Below, one piece after another: positions 10,022 through 20,114 of a DNA stretch of 64,000 bases (position 1 is the stretch's first letter; every line of letters starts with the position of its first letter). The notes beneath the pieces are model-generated. The model did no database searches. It had not been told where the DNA came from and saw only the letters and a program-made list of their open reading frames with translations. The DNA is from Anolis sagrei (Eukaryota > Chordata > Lepidosauria > Squamata > Anolidae), in contig NC_090025.1 of the NCBI RefSeq assembly GCF_037176765.1, positions 93,981,006-94,045,005 of the forward strand, given 5' to 3'. Position numbers and translations under genes: made by a program.

Positions 10022-10178
10022 AAACTTAATAGAATCAGATTCAAATGCATCCTTGCAGTTTCTAGGCTCAATATGATGGAATCCTGGGAGTTTTACAAGG
10101 CCTTTTGCCTTCTCTGCCTCCCTAAACTAGAACTCCAGCAGTTAATCACACTGCAAAAAGTAGATGCACCCTCCCTGC
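10022..10178. mobile_element. fragment of a short DNA element of the GCATCTACACTGTAG type
   Basis: Contains GATGGAATCCTGGGAGTTTT, CCTTTTGCCTTCTCTGCCTC and a terminal AGTAGATGCACC, shared with the fuller copies at 29489-29704 and 35793-36016. Its left end is degraded. Confidence 0.55.
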
Positions 10179-10179
10179 T

Positions 10180-10350
10180 AGAAATACTATCACATGAAAG
10201 CTGACTGGCACAACCTGGGGATCACAACCAGATACAGTGAAGACATCTGCCCTTGCGCTGTGCTACTCTGCTGCTGAGTATGCATGCCCAGTGTGGAACA
10301 CATCTCACCACACTAAAACAGTGGATGTGGCTCTTAATGAGACATGAGGC
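10180..10350 (+). mobile_element. LINE fragment, same family as 61869-62700
   Basis: Translates as KLTGTTWGSQPDTVKTSALA and LCYSAAEYACPVWNTSHHTK, the C-terminal RT region also found at 62352-62700 on the minus strand with nearly the same residues. Confidence 0.8.
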
Positions 10351-10603
10351 TTAAGAAGAAGGGAGGAGGGTCTGTCAGTGCAGGGAAGGAAGGAAGGGTC
10401 CAAGACTGAGGCTGGCTGCAGCGCTCTCACAAGGAAAAGCCACAAAGACCCTTCCGAGCTACTGTTGAGGTGGACCCCAAAGCCTGACTGGGGAAAAAAG
10501 GCTGCTTTGGAGCACCTCTCCCTGCCTAGCTGCCTGCCTAGTCATGTGGTTTTTTACTTCCAACAAATCTCATGAACTTTTCTGTGGCTCAGTGTGTAAA
10601 GCA
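10351..10603. other. unassigned sequence
   Basis: Nothing recognised apart from a short GGAAGGAAGGAAGG run. Confidence 0.4.
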
Positions 10604-10731
10604 GGCGTGGACAAACTTTCACTGATCTGAGAAATTGTTATTAGAAGTGGTTGAAATGTTTCATCGGTCATATTTTAGTTCTTGTGGACCACTGGTGGTC
10701 CACGGACCACAAGTTGGAAACCACTGATATA
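10604..10731. mobile_element. possible short hAT-type element
   Basis: Begins CAGGCGTGGACAAACTTTCA and ends GGAAACCACTG, a CAG..CTG terminus pattern common in hAT elements. GTGGTCCACGGACCAC inside is a near-palindrome. No target duplication is seen. Confidence 0.4.
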
Positions 10732-11199
10732 GAGCAACAGCAAAGTTCCTAGCCAACAAGTCCTGAGATGTTGTTCATTTCAACTCCTTTGCAGATTCCT
10801 ATGTTCTATCCAAAGTCTTTCAGAATTATGGTTTTTATGACGTCCATTTTTATAGGATCACTGTTACCATCTGAGGGTTGAGTCTCCTAATCTCCTCCTG
10901 ACAAATGCTACTGCCAGTCCATCCAATCATTTTGGCTGCACATTTCCCTGGTGGCCCTCCAACTGGAGAGCTTCATGAACAACAGATGTGAGCAAGAAAT
11001 CAGGGGAAATTCATAGCATTATAATAGCATGAATTTTCTCTGATTTCCTCATTCCAACTACTGTTTACATTCTTTTTTTCCATATCCTGTTCTTCATTTA
11101 GGATTAGATTTCTGATATATATTTTTAGATGTTTCCTGGTTAAACACATCCTTGGTTTAATTTTAATTTTATCAATTAATATGTGTTGTGTTTTTGTCA
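10732..11199. other. unassigned sequence
   Basis: Nothing recognised. Confidence 0.4.
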
Positions 11200-12435
11200 A
11201 GGTCAGATGCCAGCCAATTAAAGGAGTATAGTTTATTGCTCAAACAAACATAAAACAGCCCAAAACAAAACCAGAGGGCAAAAAACACTTAGTCTTCAGT
11301 GTGAAACAGTTCAAAAAGGCAAAAGAACCCACAAAACCCCAACCGGACTATAACCTGGATTATCCAGAGATATAATCCGTGTTAAACACAAAATGCTTAA
11401 TTCAGCTCTAACTTGCATAGACAAACAACAGAAGCAAAACAAACTGTAGAATGATGTTCACAGCCACTCTACTGAGCAGCAGCCTTTCAAGGGTTGCAAA
11501 ATGTGACCCGAGCTTCAAACACTGTAGGAAATGCCATGCTGAACTCCGAGGCTGGAATGCAGGAAGGATGATAATGCCAACTCCAGAAACACAGCCGCAG
11601 ACGTGGAAGGGAGAGTAACGCCGATAGTTGAAGTCCAGTCCAGTCCGAAGGGAAACGAATAGCTGCAAGGTCAGGTCCCGATCCAATGGAAGTCACAAGG
11701 AGCCAAAGCAACGGGGGCAATACGGCAGCTAATGCAAATATCAAAACAGTGCAGTCCAGCAGAAACCCACACAGCTCCAGCCCCCTTTGCTGCTTAAACC
11801 CAGAGTATAACTTACATCCCAAAGTCTTCTTCCAAACCTGTCTTCTGTAGCACAACAATCCAGAAAGCGCCCAACAAGACACCTTGCCGATTGCAAAGTT
11901 ACAATTGCAAACACTCCCATTTTATCTACAACTCCTCATCAGAACTTGATTCAGCCAACACCCTTGTCCCAGCTGCATCCTGTTGTAACTCCTCATCCGA
12001 ACTGGAGTCGCCCCTAGTTCGGCCCAACCCATCCCCAGCTGTGCCTCTTCCACCACTCCTCCAAGTAGTCCATCTCTGGTCTAATCCTGAAGTTCCCCAA
12101 GACCCATCCGTGCCTTCACTACTCCAACCTTCAAACGTGCCACTGCTTGTGGGTTCAGCACAAATATCCCGAATCTCTTGAACCCTTGTCCAATCCAACC
12201 CATCAGACCCAGATATCCCATCATCCATATCATTTGCATCAAAACTTTCAAAAGAATCCTCATCTGTTGGCTCACTAAGTATCTCCCGGATTCTTTTCCT
12301 CTGTTGCTCTTCCTCATATTCTTGCTCGCGAGTAGTTTTCCTGCCTCTCCTAATACAACTAGTGTTACTATCACTGCCAGCAGACAGTTTTTCTACCACT
12401 ATCTTATTCTTCATGGAATAACTCTTGTCTGCTGA
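11200..12435 (-). repeat. unclassified element with acidic reading frame, possibly LTR-type fossil
   Basis: On the minus strand, 12414-11926 is an open frame of 162 residues rich in Ser, Asp and Glu (RKRIREILSEPTDEDSFESF) with SSSDEEL near and at its end. Downstream, about 11235-11200, there is an AATAAA signal in an LTR-like end. The frame has no recognised domain and no splice context. It may be the terminal region of an LTR-type element or another repeat; it looks partial. The family is not established. Confidence 0.3.
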
Positions 12436-14093
12436 ATTCCTAGAATTGTCAAATTAATAATTTAAGAAGTTTTCATAAAATTCATCATATGAAATGGTGC
12501 TTACAAATTAAATGTGAAAAATTCATAGCATTATTCATCACATTAAGAATTTTTAATTCATGAAAAATCAGACCCAGTTTAAACTGTTGCAATTGGTCAT
12601 TAAAGAGCTTGGTTTATTGCTTATAGTTTCTTTTATCATCTTGCTCAAATCTGTTGTCCATGAAGAAACCAAACATCTGGAGAGTGGGTATGTATACTGC
12701 ACATCATTTGCAGCTCCCAAATCCTCTCATCACCTTTACTGTCTGCTGATGGAGATGTGGAGTGATGTAGCTTTGCGCTTTGGCTTCAAATCTGCCTTTG
12801 GAGATTTCGTTGCTACTTCAACATTTTTCTCTAGGCTATTATGGTCAACAGATGCAGTTTTAGCTGCCTGACAATATCATTTAGATCTTAGGAACATTTG
12901 CCACTGCTGCAGTGCTTCTTTCCTGTTTATTTATATCACTCGAGAAGGCTTGAATTCCCTTTTCTTAAAACTCTGTTTACTCAGACTAGTGTCTGTCTTA
13001 TTCTTTAAGCCTTGTCTGTTGTCCAAGGGATTATTTTTATTTCCTCCACTCTTACTTGAATTTTGTACTTAAATCCATTCTTTTAACTCAGTCACAGTAA
13101 TTTCAGAGGGATTTTTCTTTAGCTTTTCCAAGCAGCTGTTCAGCCACCAGGGAAACAGGGGCATCTTTTCACCTATATACTATATTTGTGATGGCACTCA
13201 TGCCTTTAATGGGAGAAGAATACACAGATGTAATACAGGTCAATATGAGGTTCAACAGCATACAGTGCAGAATGAGGTTGACCTGACCAAAATTGCTGCT
13301 GTAGTGTTTATAAGGATGGGAAATTTTAACTGATTATGTTGAATACAGCAGTGGCTGATGAGAAAAGGGTTTAATTGAATATTACCATCAAATACTGATT
13401 AACAACGAGAGAAGTGTCCTTGGCATAATTTTTAAAAGTTTGAAAGAGAGAGTTGTAAGGGTTTTGAAGAAAGAAAAAAAGGAGAACACCATAGCAACCT
13501 TTCTGCTTTGAGTCTCTTTCTCTGGCCAAATGAAATATAGTGGTCGAATAAAGATGCAATAGTTGAAGGTCCATAAAACAATATATCAAATTGTAATTCA
13601 TTCAGGCTGTGGTTAGGAAGACTGTGTTTTGTGCTTCCTGTAAAAACATCCCCCCTATAACTATAAAAAGATTAAAAGTTACCCCTCTGTCACAAAAACA
13701 ATGTCACTATTCCTCATTAAGGTATAACTGTAATGTCAAGTATTTGCACCTTCATCATTGGAGAAAGGAAATGACTGCAAACATTTGTTAGCAATTACTT
13801 CCAAGCTCAGATGCAACAAATGTCTCCTCCAGGTATTGTTAGACTGCAATTTCCATCAGGCTTGCCCTATATATGGTATTTGTTATAATCTGTGCAAAAA
13901 GTATGACCAATCTGGAGTTTTTCCCTGCAGTTCTTAGACAAGACAGTTATTCCTGTGGAATTTCATTGTTCTGCATAACTATTAAAAGCAGCAAAGCCTT
14001 ATGATGCTGGCTAATCTGATCACTATTTGAAAATGTCTCTCAAATTTAATGCATTATGATAATACATGCCATATCATGACAAATCACAGCTCT
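12436..14093. other. unassigned AT-rich sequence
   Basis: No exon or repeat family recognised over about 1.6 kb. The 103-residue open frame at 12560-12871 has no recognisable domain, and I consider it chance. This may be single-copy intergenic DNA. Confidence 0.45.
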
Positions 14094-14105
14094 CTATATT
14101 ATACC

Positions 14106-14418
14106 TGGTGGCACAGTGGGTTAAAGAGCTGAGCTTGTTGACTGAAAGGTCGCAGGTTCGAATCCAGGGAGAGGCGTGAGCTTCCGCTGTCAGCCCCAGC
14201 TTCTGCCAACCTAGCAGTTCGAAAACATGCAAATGTGAATAGATCAATAGGTACCGCTTCTGTGGGAAGGTAATGGCGCTCCATGCAGTCATGCCGGCCA
14301 CATGATCTTGGAGTTGTCTACGGACAACACCGGCTCTTCAGCTTAGAAATGGAGATGAGCACCACACCCCAGAGTCGGACACTACTGGACTTCATGTCAG
14401 GGGAAAACCTTTACCTAC
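14106..14418 (+). mobile_element. full-length Sauria-type SINE
   Basis: The tRNA-like head has GTGGCACAGTGGGTTAAAG and the B box GGTTCGAATCC (14155-14165). The body includes CATGCAAATGTGAATAGATC and CAGTCATGCCGGCCACATGA. The end CAGAGTCGGACACTACTGGA then AACCTTTACCTACC resembles the BovB LINE tail. A 12-bp target duplication CTATATTATACC flanks it exactly (14094-14105 and 14419-14430). Confidence 0.92.
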
Positions 14419-14430
14419 CTATATTATACC

Positions 14431-14591
14431 ATGACAAATCTATCATATCATAGCACACCATACTATGACACATCACAACAGATAATGACACATCCTGACA
14501 TAGTACACCGTGTCATATATCATACCACACAGTGTCATGGCACACTCCATGACAAAACAATTGTATATCAAGTCATAATACACTATATCAG
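14431..14591. repeat. degenerate CATATCATGACA-type repeat tract
   Basis: Irregular reiteration of CATATCAT, GACACATCA and CATACCA motifs. It continues at 14045-14095 and at 15331-15430, and similar words reappear at about 20155-20195 beyond the CR1. It appears to be one old simple-repeat field cut by the SINE, an L2 and the CR1. Confidence 0.6.
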
Positions 14592-15330
14592 GACATAATA
14601 TTTATTATTATTAACTTTATTTGTACCCCGCTAACATCTCCCAGAGGACTCAGTGCGGCTTACAAAGGCCAAGGCCCTCAATAAAACAACAGCATAACAA
14701 ATACAACAATAAAACTCATAAAGCAAACCAATAAACATTAAAGCAGCAACATTAAAACATTAAAACAATAACGTCATGAAACATTTAAAACTAGGGCCGG
14801 GCCAAATGTAATGAATAGAATTGTGCTGGACATGACAGGTGAAATGTAAGGATTTTAGGGTAGGTGCGATGTGCAGGCAATCTTAAATCTCTAATAAAGT
14901 GTGTTTGGGACATGATGCTGGGAGTTTCCTATTCTGGAATGGCACACTGGAACAGCCAGGCCTTCAAGCTCTTCCTAAAGACTGCCAACGTTGGGGCTTG
15001 TCTGATGTCCTTGGGGAGAGAGTTCCAGAGTTGGGGGGCTACCACAGAGAAGGCCCTATCCCTCGTCCCCACCAAACGCGCTTGCGATGCAGGTGGGATC
15101 GTGAGCAGGGCCTCTCCAGATGATCGGAGAGATCGTGTGGGTTCATATACGGAGATGCGGTCACGCAGGTAGGCAGGTCCCAAACCGTTTAGGGCTTTGT
15201 AGGTGAGTACCTGCACCTTGAATTGGGATTGGAAAATGAACAGCAGCCAATGGAGCTCCTTAAACAGGAGGGTTGACCTCTCTCTGTAAGGAGCACCAGT
15301 TAACAACCTGGCCGCCACCCGTTGGATATA
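14592..15330 (-). mobile_element. L2 LINE 3' end, 5'-truncated
   Basis: The minus-strand frame at 15318-14929 gives MAARLLTGAPYRERSTLLF, KALNGLGPAYLRDRISVYEP and VVAPQLWNSLPKDIRQAPTL, the L2 RT C-terminus. The 3' end on this strand has the CTGGGAGATG..GGGTACAAATAAAG end with ATAATAATAA tail (14592-14640 region on the plus strand). It is well preserved. Confidence 0.9.
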
Positions 15331-15430
15331 TTACAACATGCCATTTATGAAGCAGCATACCATATTTTGACATAACATACCATATCTCAATGTCATGTCA
15401 TGTATCACAGCATACATGTCATGTATCACA
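15331..15430. repeat. degenerate CATGTATCACA-type repeat tract
   Basis: Continuation of the tract at 14431-14591, with a local near-duplicate: CATGTCATGTATCACA occurs twice at about 15395-15430. Confidence 0.6.
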
Positions 15431-15725
15431 CCTTCAGGGCTGCTTTCTTTGAGAGGCGGGGCTTCCTGAGTTTAAAAACTAACTGCTGAGAGGCGGAGCT
15501 TCCTGGTTATCCTATATAAACCAGTGTCTGAACCCAAGGGGCAGCTGGGCTTTCCACAGAAGTTGAGGAAGCAGGACCCCATTTTGTTTCCTTCTGCTTC
15601 AGGGTAAGCTTTGTTTGAATTTAACAGCCTTCAGGGCTGCTTTCTTTGAGAGGCGGGGCTTCCTGAGTTTAAAACCTAACTGCTGAGAGGCGGAGCTTCC
15701 TGGTTATCCTATATAAACCAGTGTC
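15431..15725 (+). promoter_or_regulatory. CR1 5' region with tandem duplication and two TATA motifs
   Basis: A block beginning CCTTCAGGGCTGCTTTC at 15431 is repeated from 15628 with about three changes over about 98 bp; the period is 197 bp. Each copy holds GAGAGGCGGGGCTTCCTGAG, then GAGAGGCGGAGCTTCCTGG, then TATATAAA (15513-15520 and 15710-15717). GC-box-like elements next to TATA suggest an internal promoter. Tandem promoter monomers are known in some L1 elements; here this is inference. Confidence 0.7.
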
Positions 15726-15834
15726 GCGCGCGCCTAACGGCGCGCGCGAACTCGTACACTCAGTAACCTATACTTTCACCCCTGCATACAGACAACAACA
15801 TCAAACACACGCCAAGAGCATTAGCAACCTCCAG

Positions 15835-17097
15835 ATGGAACAAACACGGAAACTTCCCATCTCATGCACAAGCTGTGGCATGTTCAGCTTTTTCACACTA
15901 CAATTACTCAATTACATCTGCCCCAAGTGTACACAGATCACTCGCATGGAACACAGGATACGACAACTCGAGGACCGTATTAAGACCCTTAAGGACATTC
16001 AGGAACTTGAGCTCTTCTTAGACACCACTCACCACACTGGCCTAGACACGCAGCCCATATCACACCAACATTACAGGGAGGCTCAACAGAACAGCACCTC
16101 AGATGTGGACAACCCTCAGGCCTGGAGAAATGTCACCCTTAGAAGGACACATAGGACCCAGAAGCCTCCTCAGAATACCTCCACTCAGCTGCAGTTACAC
16201 AATAGATTCCAAATTCTCACACAACTAGCACCTGACCAAGAAACACAACATATTGGGGAAGATCAGAATGGCTTAGATACTGATCAGTGGCTCATCCTTG
16301 ATCAGTGTGCGGGGGATAGCCCTGACAGGGACAACACTTCACAACATTCACACTTGCACAATCCTGCAGGTGTACCATCCCCAACCATAGACCATGAGCA
16401 ACAGGAACACATACAGGAGAACCATAGGCTCTCGGATGAATCTCAATGGATTGTCCTTGACGAATGCACCGGGGATGTCGAGGAGGAGGACAACACTTCT
16501 CACCTACACAATACACACCAACAGGATCACTTCTCTGGAGACCTACACACCACATTGCACAAAAGGGGCGCTGTCATTCCTGAAAGTAAACAGGTCTTGG
16601 TAGTAGGCGACTCCCTCCTTAGAGGAACGGAAGCTGTCATTTCCAGACCAGATGGGATGGCTCGAGAAATATGCTGCCTACCGGGGGCAAAAATACACCA
16701 TATCACTCAGAGGCTCACCAGGCTCCTCAAGCCCTATCACCATCCTCCCCTCATGTTGATTCATGTAGGAACCAATGATACTGCAAGGCATACGTTTCAA
16801 AAGATCACAAATGATTTTCGAGCTCTAGGAGCAATGCTAAAAGAATGTAATGTACAGGTGGTCTTTTCATCCCTCCTCCCTGTTGTAAGACACGGACCCA
16901 CAAGAGCCAGAAAAATAGTACAGGTCAATGACTGGCTTAGAAAATGGTGTCAGGAGGAACGCTTTGGCTTCCTCGACCATGGCCTGCTATTCCAGGAGGA
17001 TGGCCTACTGGCAAGGGATGGGGTGCATCTCACACAAGCAGGAAAACACTTTTTTGCTCACAGACTCGCAAACCTCATTAGACGCACTTTAAACTAG
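15835..17097 (+). CDS. CR1 ORF1 protein (zinc-finger-like plus SGNH esterase)
   Basis: Counting from the first ATG (15835) the protein is 420 residues; the frame is also open back to 15721 but has no ATG there. Residues about 11-35 hold CTSCGMFSFF...YICPKC, two CxxC pairs resembling the zinc-binding motif of CR1 ORF1. A short coiled-coil-like stretch follows (RIRQLEDRIKTLKDIQELEL). The middle is polar and repetitive, with QWLILDQCAGDSPDRDNTS and QWIVLDECTGDVEEEDNTS as an internal duplicate. The C-terminal third is an SGNH-type hydrolase: VLVVGDSLLRGTEA (Ser), IHVGTNDTAR (Asn block) and RDGVHLTQAGKHFF (Asp-x-x-His). CR1-clade ORF1 proteins with esterase domains are known, and are thought to act with the RNA. 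The reading frame is intact. Confidence 0.92.
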   Translation: MEQTRKLPISCTSCGMFSFFTLQLLNYICPKCTQITRMEHRIRQLEDRIKTLKDIQELELFLDTTHHTGLDTQPISHQHYREAQQNSTSDVDNPQAWRNVTLRRTHRTQKPPQNTSTQLQLHNRFQILTQLAPDQETQHIGEDQNGLDTDQWLILDQCAGDSPDRDNTSQHSHLHNPAGVPSPTIDHEQQEHIQENHRLSDESQWIVLDECTGDVEEEDNTSHLHNTHQQDHFSGDLHTTLHKRGAVIPESKQVLVVGDSLLRGTEAVISRPDGMAREICCLPGAKIHHITQRLTRLLKPYHHPPLMLIHVGTNDTARHTFQKITNDFRALGAMLKECNVQVVFSSLLPVVRHGPTRARKIVQVNDWLRKWCQEERFGFLDHGLLFQEDGLLARDGVHLTQAGKHFFAHRLANLIRRTLN

Positions 17098-17147
17098 GTC
17101 CACCGGGGGAGGGGGACAACAGCCTTGCGAACGCTACTTTACCCATA

Positions 17148-20021
17148 ATGTCTGGGAATCGCCAGAAGGCTAAACGGAGGGCTGCACAAACACAACAAGG
17201 ACCACGTACCAAAAGCACAATAATCCCAATTAAACAGCTCAAGGGAAGATTCCAGGGGCTCACATGTCTTTACACTAATGCACAGAGCATGGGAAATAAA
17301 CAAGACGAACTCCAACTTCTAGCACAACACCACAAATATGATATCATAGGGATCACTGAAACCTGGTGGGATGACTCCTATCGCTGGAATGTACATATCG
17401 AGGGGTATAACCTCTTTCACAGAAACCGAACAAAGGGGAGAGGAGGCGGAGTAGCCTTATATGTCAAAAACTCTTATGCTGCAGAAGAAATTCAAGACAG
17501 CAATCTGGGAAACCAGCTTGAAATCATCTGGATAAGAATCAAGGGAACTGGGACTCAAAAAGATGTCGTTGTAGGCGTCTACTACAGACCCCCAAGCCAG
17601 GAGGAAGATCTTGATGAAGTCTTCTGCCAACAGTTGACCAAACAGGCACAGAAAAGAGATGTAGTAGTCATGGGCGATTTCAACTATCCCGATATTTGCT
17701 GGAAAACAAACTCGGCCAAGAGTACAAGGTCCAACAAATTCCTCGCTTGCCTTGCAGACAATTTCATGGTCCAGAAGGTAGAAGAGACAACAAGGGGATT
17801 GGCTACTCTTGATCTCATCCTAACAAATGCGGAGGACCTGATCGATGCGGTCGAAGTGGTAGGATCCTTAGGGGCAAGTGACCATGTGCTCCTGCAATTT
17901 GAGGTACAAAGGAAGGCCGAAACTAAGACAAGTCAAACCCGCATTTTGGACTTTAGGAGAGCTGATTTCCAAAAAATGAAGGAAACGCTGAGCAGCATTC
18001 CGTGGACACAGATACTAAAAGACAAGGGAGCTACGGATGGATGGGAACTTCTCAAGAGTGAAATACTCAAGGCGCAATTGCAAACCGTGCCAACAAAGAG
18101 AAAAAATAGGACAAGTGCAAAGAAGCCAGAATGGATGTCCAAAGAACTTCTAACTGTGCTAAGACACAAAAGAGACATGCACAAGAAGTGGAAAAAGGGA
18201 GAAATCACCAAAGAAGAATTCAAACAAATGGCCAACACCTGTAGGGAAAAGGTCCGCAAAGCTAAAGCAAAAAACGAGCTCAGACTTGCCAGGGACATTA
18301 AAAACAATAAAAAGGGCTTCTATTCTTATGTCAGTAGAAAAAGGAAAAACAAGGAGGCGATAGGACCTCTTCGAGGAGAAGATGGGGCAATGCTGACAGG
18401 GGATAGGGAAAAGGCAGAACTACTTAATGCCTTCTTTGCCTCGGTCTTCTCACAAAAAGAGAGTCTTCAACCTCAGCAAGATGGAGTGGATGAGGGATTG
18501 GAGGACATCCAACCCCAAATTGGGAAAGAAGTCGTCCAGGAATACCTGGCCGCTCTTAATGAGTTCAAGTCCCCAGGACCAGATCAACTACACCCAAGAG
18601 TATTGAAGGAACTAGCGGAAGTCATTTCGGAACCATTGGCAACCATCTTTGAGAGTTCTTGGAGAACGGGAGAAGTTCCAGCAGATTGGAGGAGGGCCAA
18701 TGTGGTCCCAATCTTCAAGAAGGGAAAAAAGGACGACCCAAACAACTACCGTCCGGTCAGCCTCACGTCGATACCGGGCAAGATTCTGGAAAAGATTGTT
18801 AAGGAAGTGGTCTGCAAACACTTAGAAACAAATGCAGTCATCGCTAATAGTCAACATGGATTTATCAAAAACAAGTCATGCCAGACTAATCTGATCTCTT
18901 TCTTCGATAGAGCTACAAGCTGGGTAGATGCGGGGAATGCCGTGGATGTAGCGTACCTGGATTTCAGTAAGGCCTTCGACAAGGTCCCCCATGACCTTCT
19001 GGCAAGGAAACTAGTCCAATGTGGGCTAGGCAAAACTACGGTGAGGTGGATCTGTAATTGGTTAAGTGGACGAACACAGAGAGTGCTCACTAATGCTTCC
19101 TCTTCATCTTGGAAAGAAGTGACGAGCGGAGTGCCGCAGGGTTCCGTCCTGGGCCCGGTCCTGTTCAACATCTTTATTAATGACTTAGATGAAGGGCTAG
19201 AAGGCATGATCATCAAGTTTGCAGACGACACCAAATTGGGAGGGATAGCCAATAGTCCAGAGGACAGGAGCAGAATTCAAAACGATCTTGACAGATTAGA
19301 GAGATGGGCCAAAACTAACAAAATGAAGTTCAACAGTGACAAATGCAAGATACTCCACTTTGGCAGAAAAAATGAGATGCAAAGATACAGAATGGGGGAC
19401 GCCTGGCTCGAGAGCAGTACGTGTGAAAAAGATCTTGGAGTCCTCGTGGACAACAAGTTAAACATGAGCCAACAATGTGATGTGGCGGCAAAAAAAGCCA
19501 ATGGGATTTTGGCCTGCATCAATAGGAGCATAGTGTCTAGATCTAAGGAAGTAATGCTACCCCTCTATTCTGCTTTGGTTAGACCACATCTGGAATATTG
19601 TGTCCAATTCTGGGCACCACAATTCAAGAGAGATATTGACAAGCTGGAAAGTGTCCAGAGGAGGGCGACTAAAATGATCAAGGGTCTGGAGAACAAGCCC
19701 TATGAGGAGCGGCTTAGGGAACTGGGCATGTTTAGCCTGAAGAAGAGAAGGCTGAGAGGAGATATGATAGCCATGTATAAATATGTGAGAGGAAGCCACA
19801 GGGAGGAGGGAGCTAGCTTGTTTTCTGCTTCCTTGGAGACTAGGACACGGAACAATGGCTTCAAACTACAAGAAAGGAGATTCCATCTGAACATTAGGAA
19901 GAACTTCCTGACTGTGAGAGCCGTTCAGCAGTGGAACTCTCTGCCCTGGAGTGTGGTGGAGGCTCCTTCTTTGGAAGCTTTTAAACAGAGGCTGGATGGC
20001 CATCTGTCAGGGGTGATTTGA
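17148..20021 (+). CDS. CR1 ORF2 polyprotein: AP-type endonuclease and reverse transcriptase
   Basis: 957 residues, starting 50 bp after the ORF1 stop. The N-terminal third is an apurinic-like endonuclease: CLYTNAQSMGNKQDEL, IIGITETWW (catalytic Glu), VVMGDFNYPDICW (Asp and Asn) and GASDHVLLQF (SDH motif). The central reverse transcriptase has [69 protein letters not shown] and IIKFADDTKLGG (FADD, catalytic Asp pair). The C-terminal part [18 protein letters not shown] to KNFLTVRAVQQWNSLP is the standard CR1 tail. The enzyme nicks DNA and primes cDNA synthesis from the 3' UTR. Length and all motifs match a complete CR1 ORF2, and no interruption is seen, so the copy may be recently active. Confidence 0.96.
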   Translation: MSGNRQKAKRRAAQTQQGPRTKSTIIPIKQLKGRFQGLTCLYTNAQSMGNKQDELQLLAQHHKYDIIGITETWWDDSYRWNVHIEGYNLFHRNRTKGRGGGVALYVKNSYAAEEIQDSNLGNQLEIIWIRIKGTGTQKDVVVGVYYRPPSQEEDLDEVFCQQLTKQAQKRDVVVMGDFNYPDICWKTNSAKSTRSNKFLACLADNFMVQKVEETTRGLATLDLILTNAEDLIDAVEVVGSLGASDHVLLQFEVQRKAETKTSQTRILDFRRADFQKMKETLSSIPWTQILKDKGATDGWELLKSEILKAQLQTVPTKRKNRTSAKKPEWMSKELLTVLRHKRDMHKKWKKGEITKEEFKQMANTCREKVRKAKAKNELRLARDIKNNKKGFYSYVSRKRKNKEAIGPLRGEDGAMLTGDREKAELLNAFFASVFSQKESLQPQQDGVDEGLEDIQPQIGKEVVQEYLAALNEFKSPGPDQLHPRVLKELAEVISEPLATIFESSWRTGEVPADWRRANVVPIFKKGKKDDPNNYRPVSLTSIPGKILEKIVKEVVCKHLETNAVIANSQHGFIKNKSCQTNLISFFDRATSWVDAGNAVDVAYLDFSKAFDKVPHDLLARKLVQCGLGKTTVRWICNWLSGRTQRVLTNASSSSWKEVTSGVPQGSVLGPVLFNIFINDLDEGLEGMIIKFADDTKLGGIANSPEDRSRIQNDLDRLERWAKTNKMKFNSDKCKILHFGRKNEMQRYRMGDAWLESSTCEKDLGVLVDNKLNMSQQCDVAAKKANGILACINRSIVSRSKEVMLPLYSALVRPHLEYCVQFWAPQFKRDIDKLESVQRRATKMIKGLENKPYEERLRELGMFSLKKRRLRGDMIAMYKYVRGSHREEGASLFSASLETRTRNNGFKLQERRFHLNIRKNFLTVRAVQQWNSLPWSVVEAPSLEAFKQRLDGHLSGVI

Positions 20022-20114
20022 ATGCAATATTCCTGCTTCTTGGCAGGGGGTTGGACTGGATGGCCCATGAGGTCTCTTCCAACTCTTTGATTCTATGATT
20101 CTATGATTCTATGT

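Larger units (their letters stand above)
15431..20114 (+). mobile_element. full-length CR1 LINE with both ORFs open
   Basis: The order is a duplicated GC-rich 5' region with TATA motifs, ORF1 (15835-17097), a 50-bp gap, ORF2 (17148-20021) and a short 3' UTR ending in GATTCTATGATTCTATGATT, the ATTCTATG octamer array that defines the CR1 3' end. No stop or frameshift is visible in either frame. Length is about 4.7 kb, the size expected of a complete CR1; most CR1 copies are strongly 5'-truncated, as the others in this window show. CR1 usually leaves no clear target duplication and none is seen. Fragments at 25218-26777, 37314-38528, 49536-51915 and 57888-59073 are relatives. Confidence 0.95.

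Noticed and set aside
12560-12871. 103-residue frame as a small gene
   Set aside because: Hydrophobic and without recognisable domain, promoter or splice signals; likely chance in AT-rich DNA.
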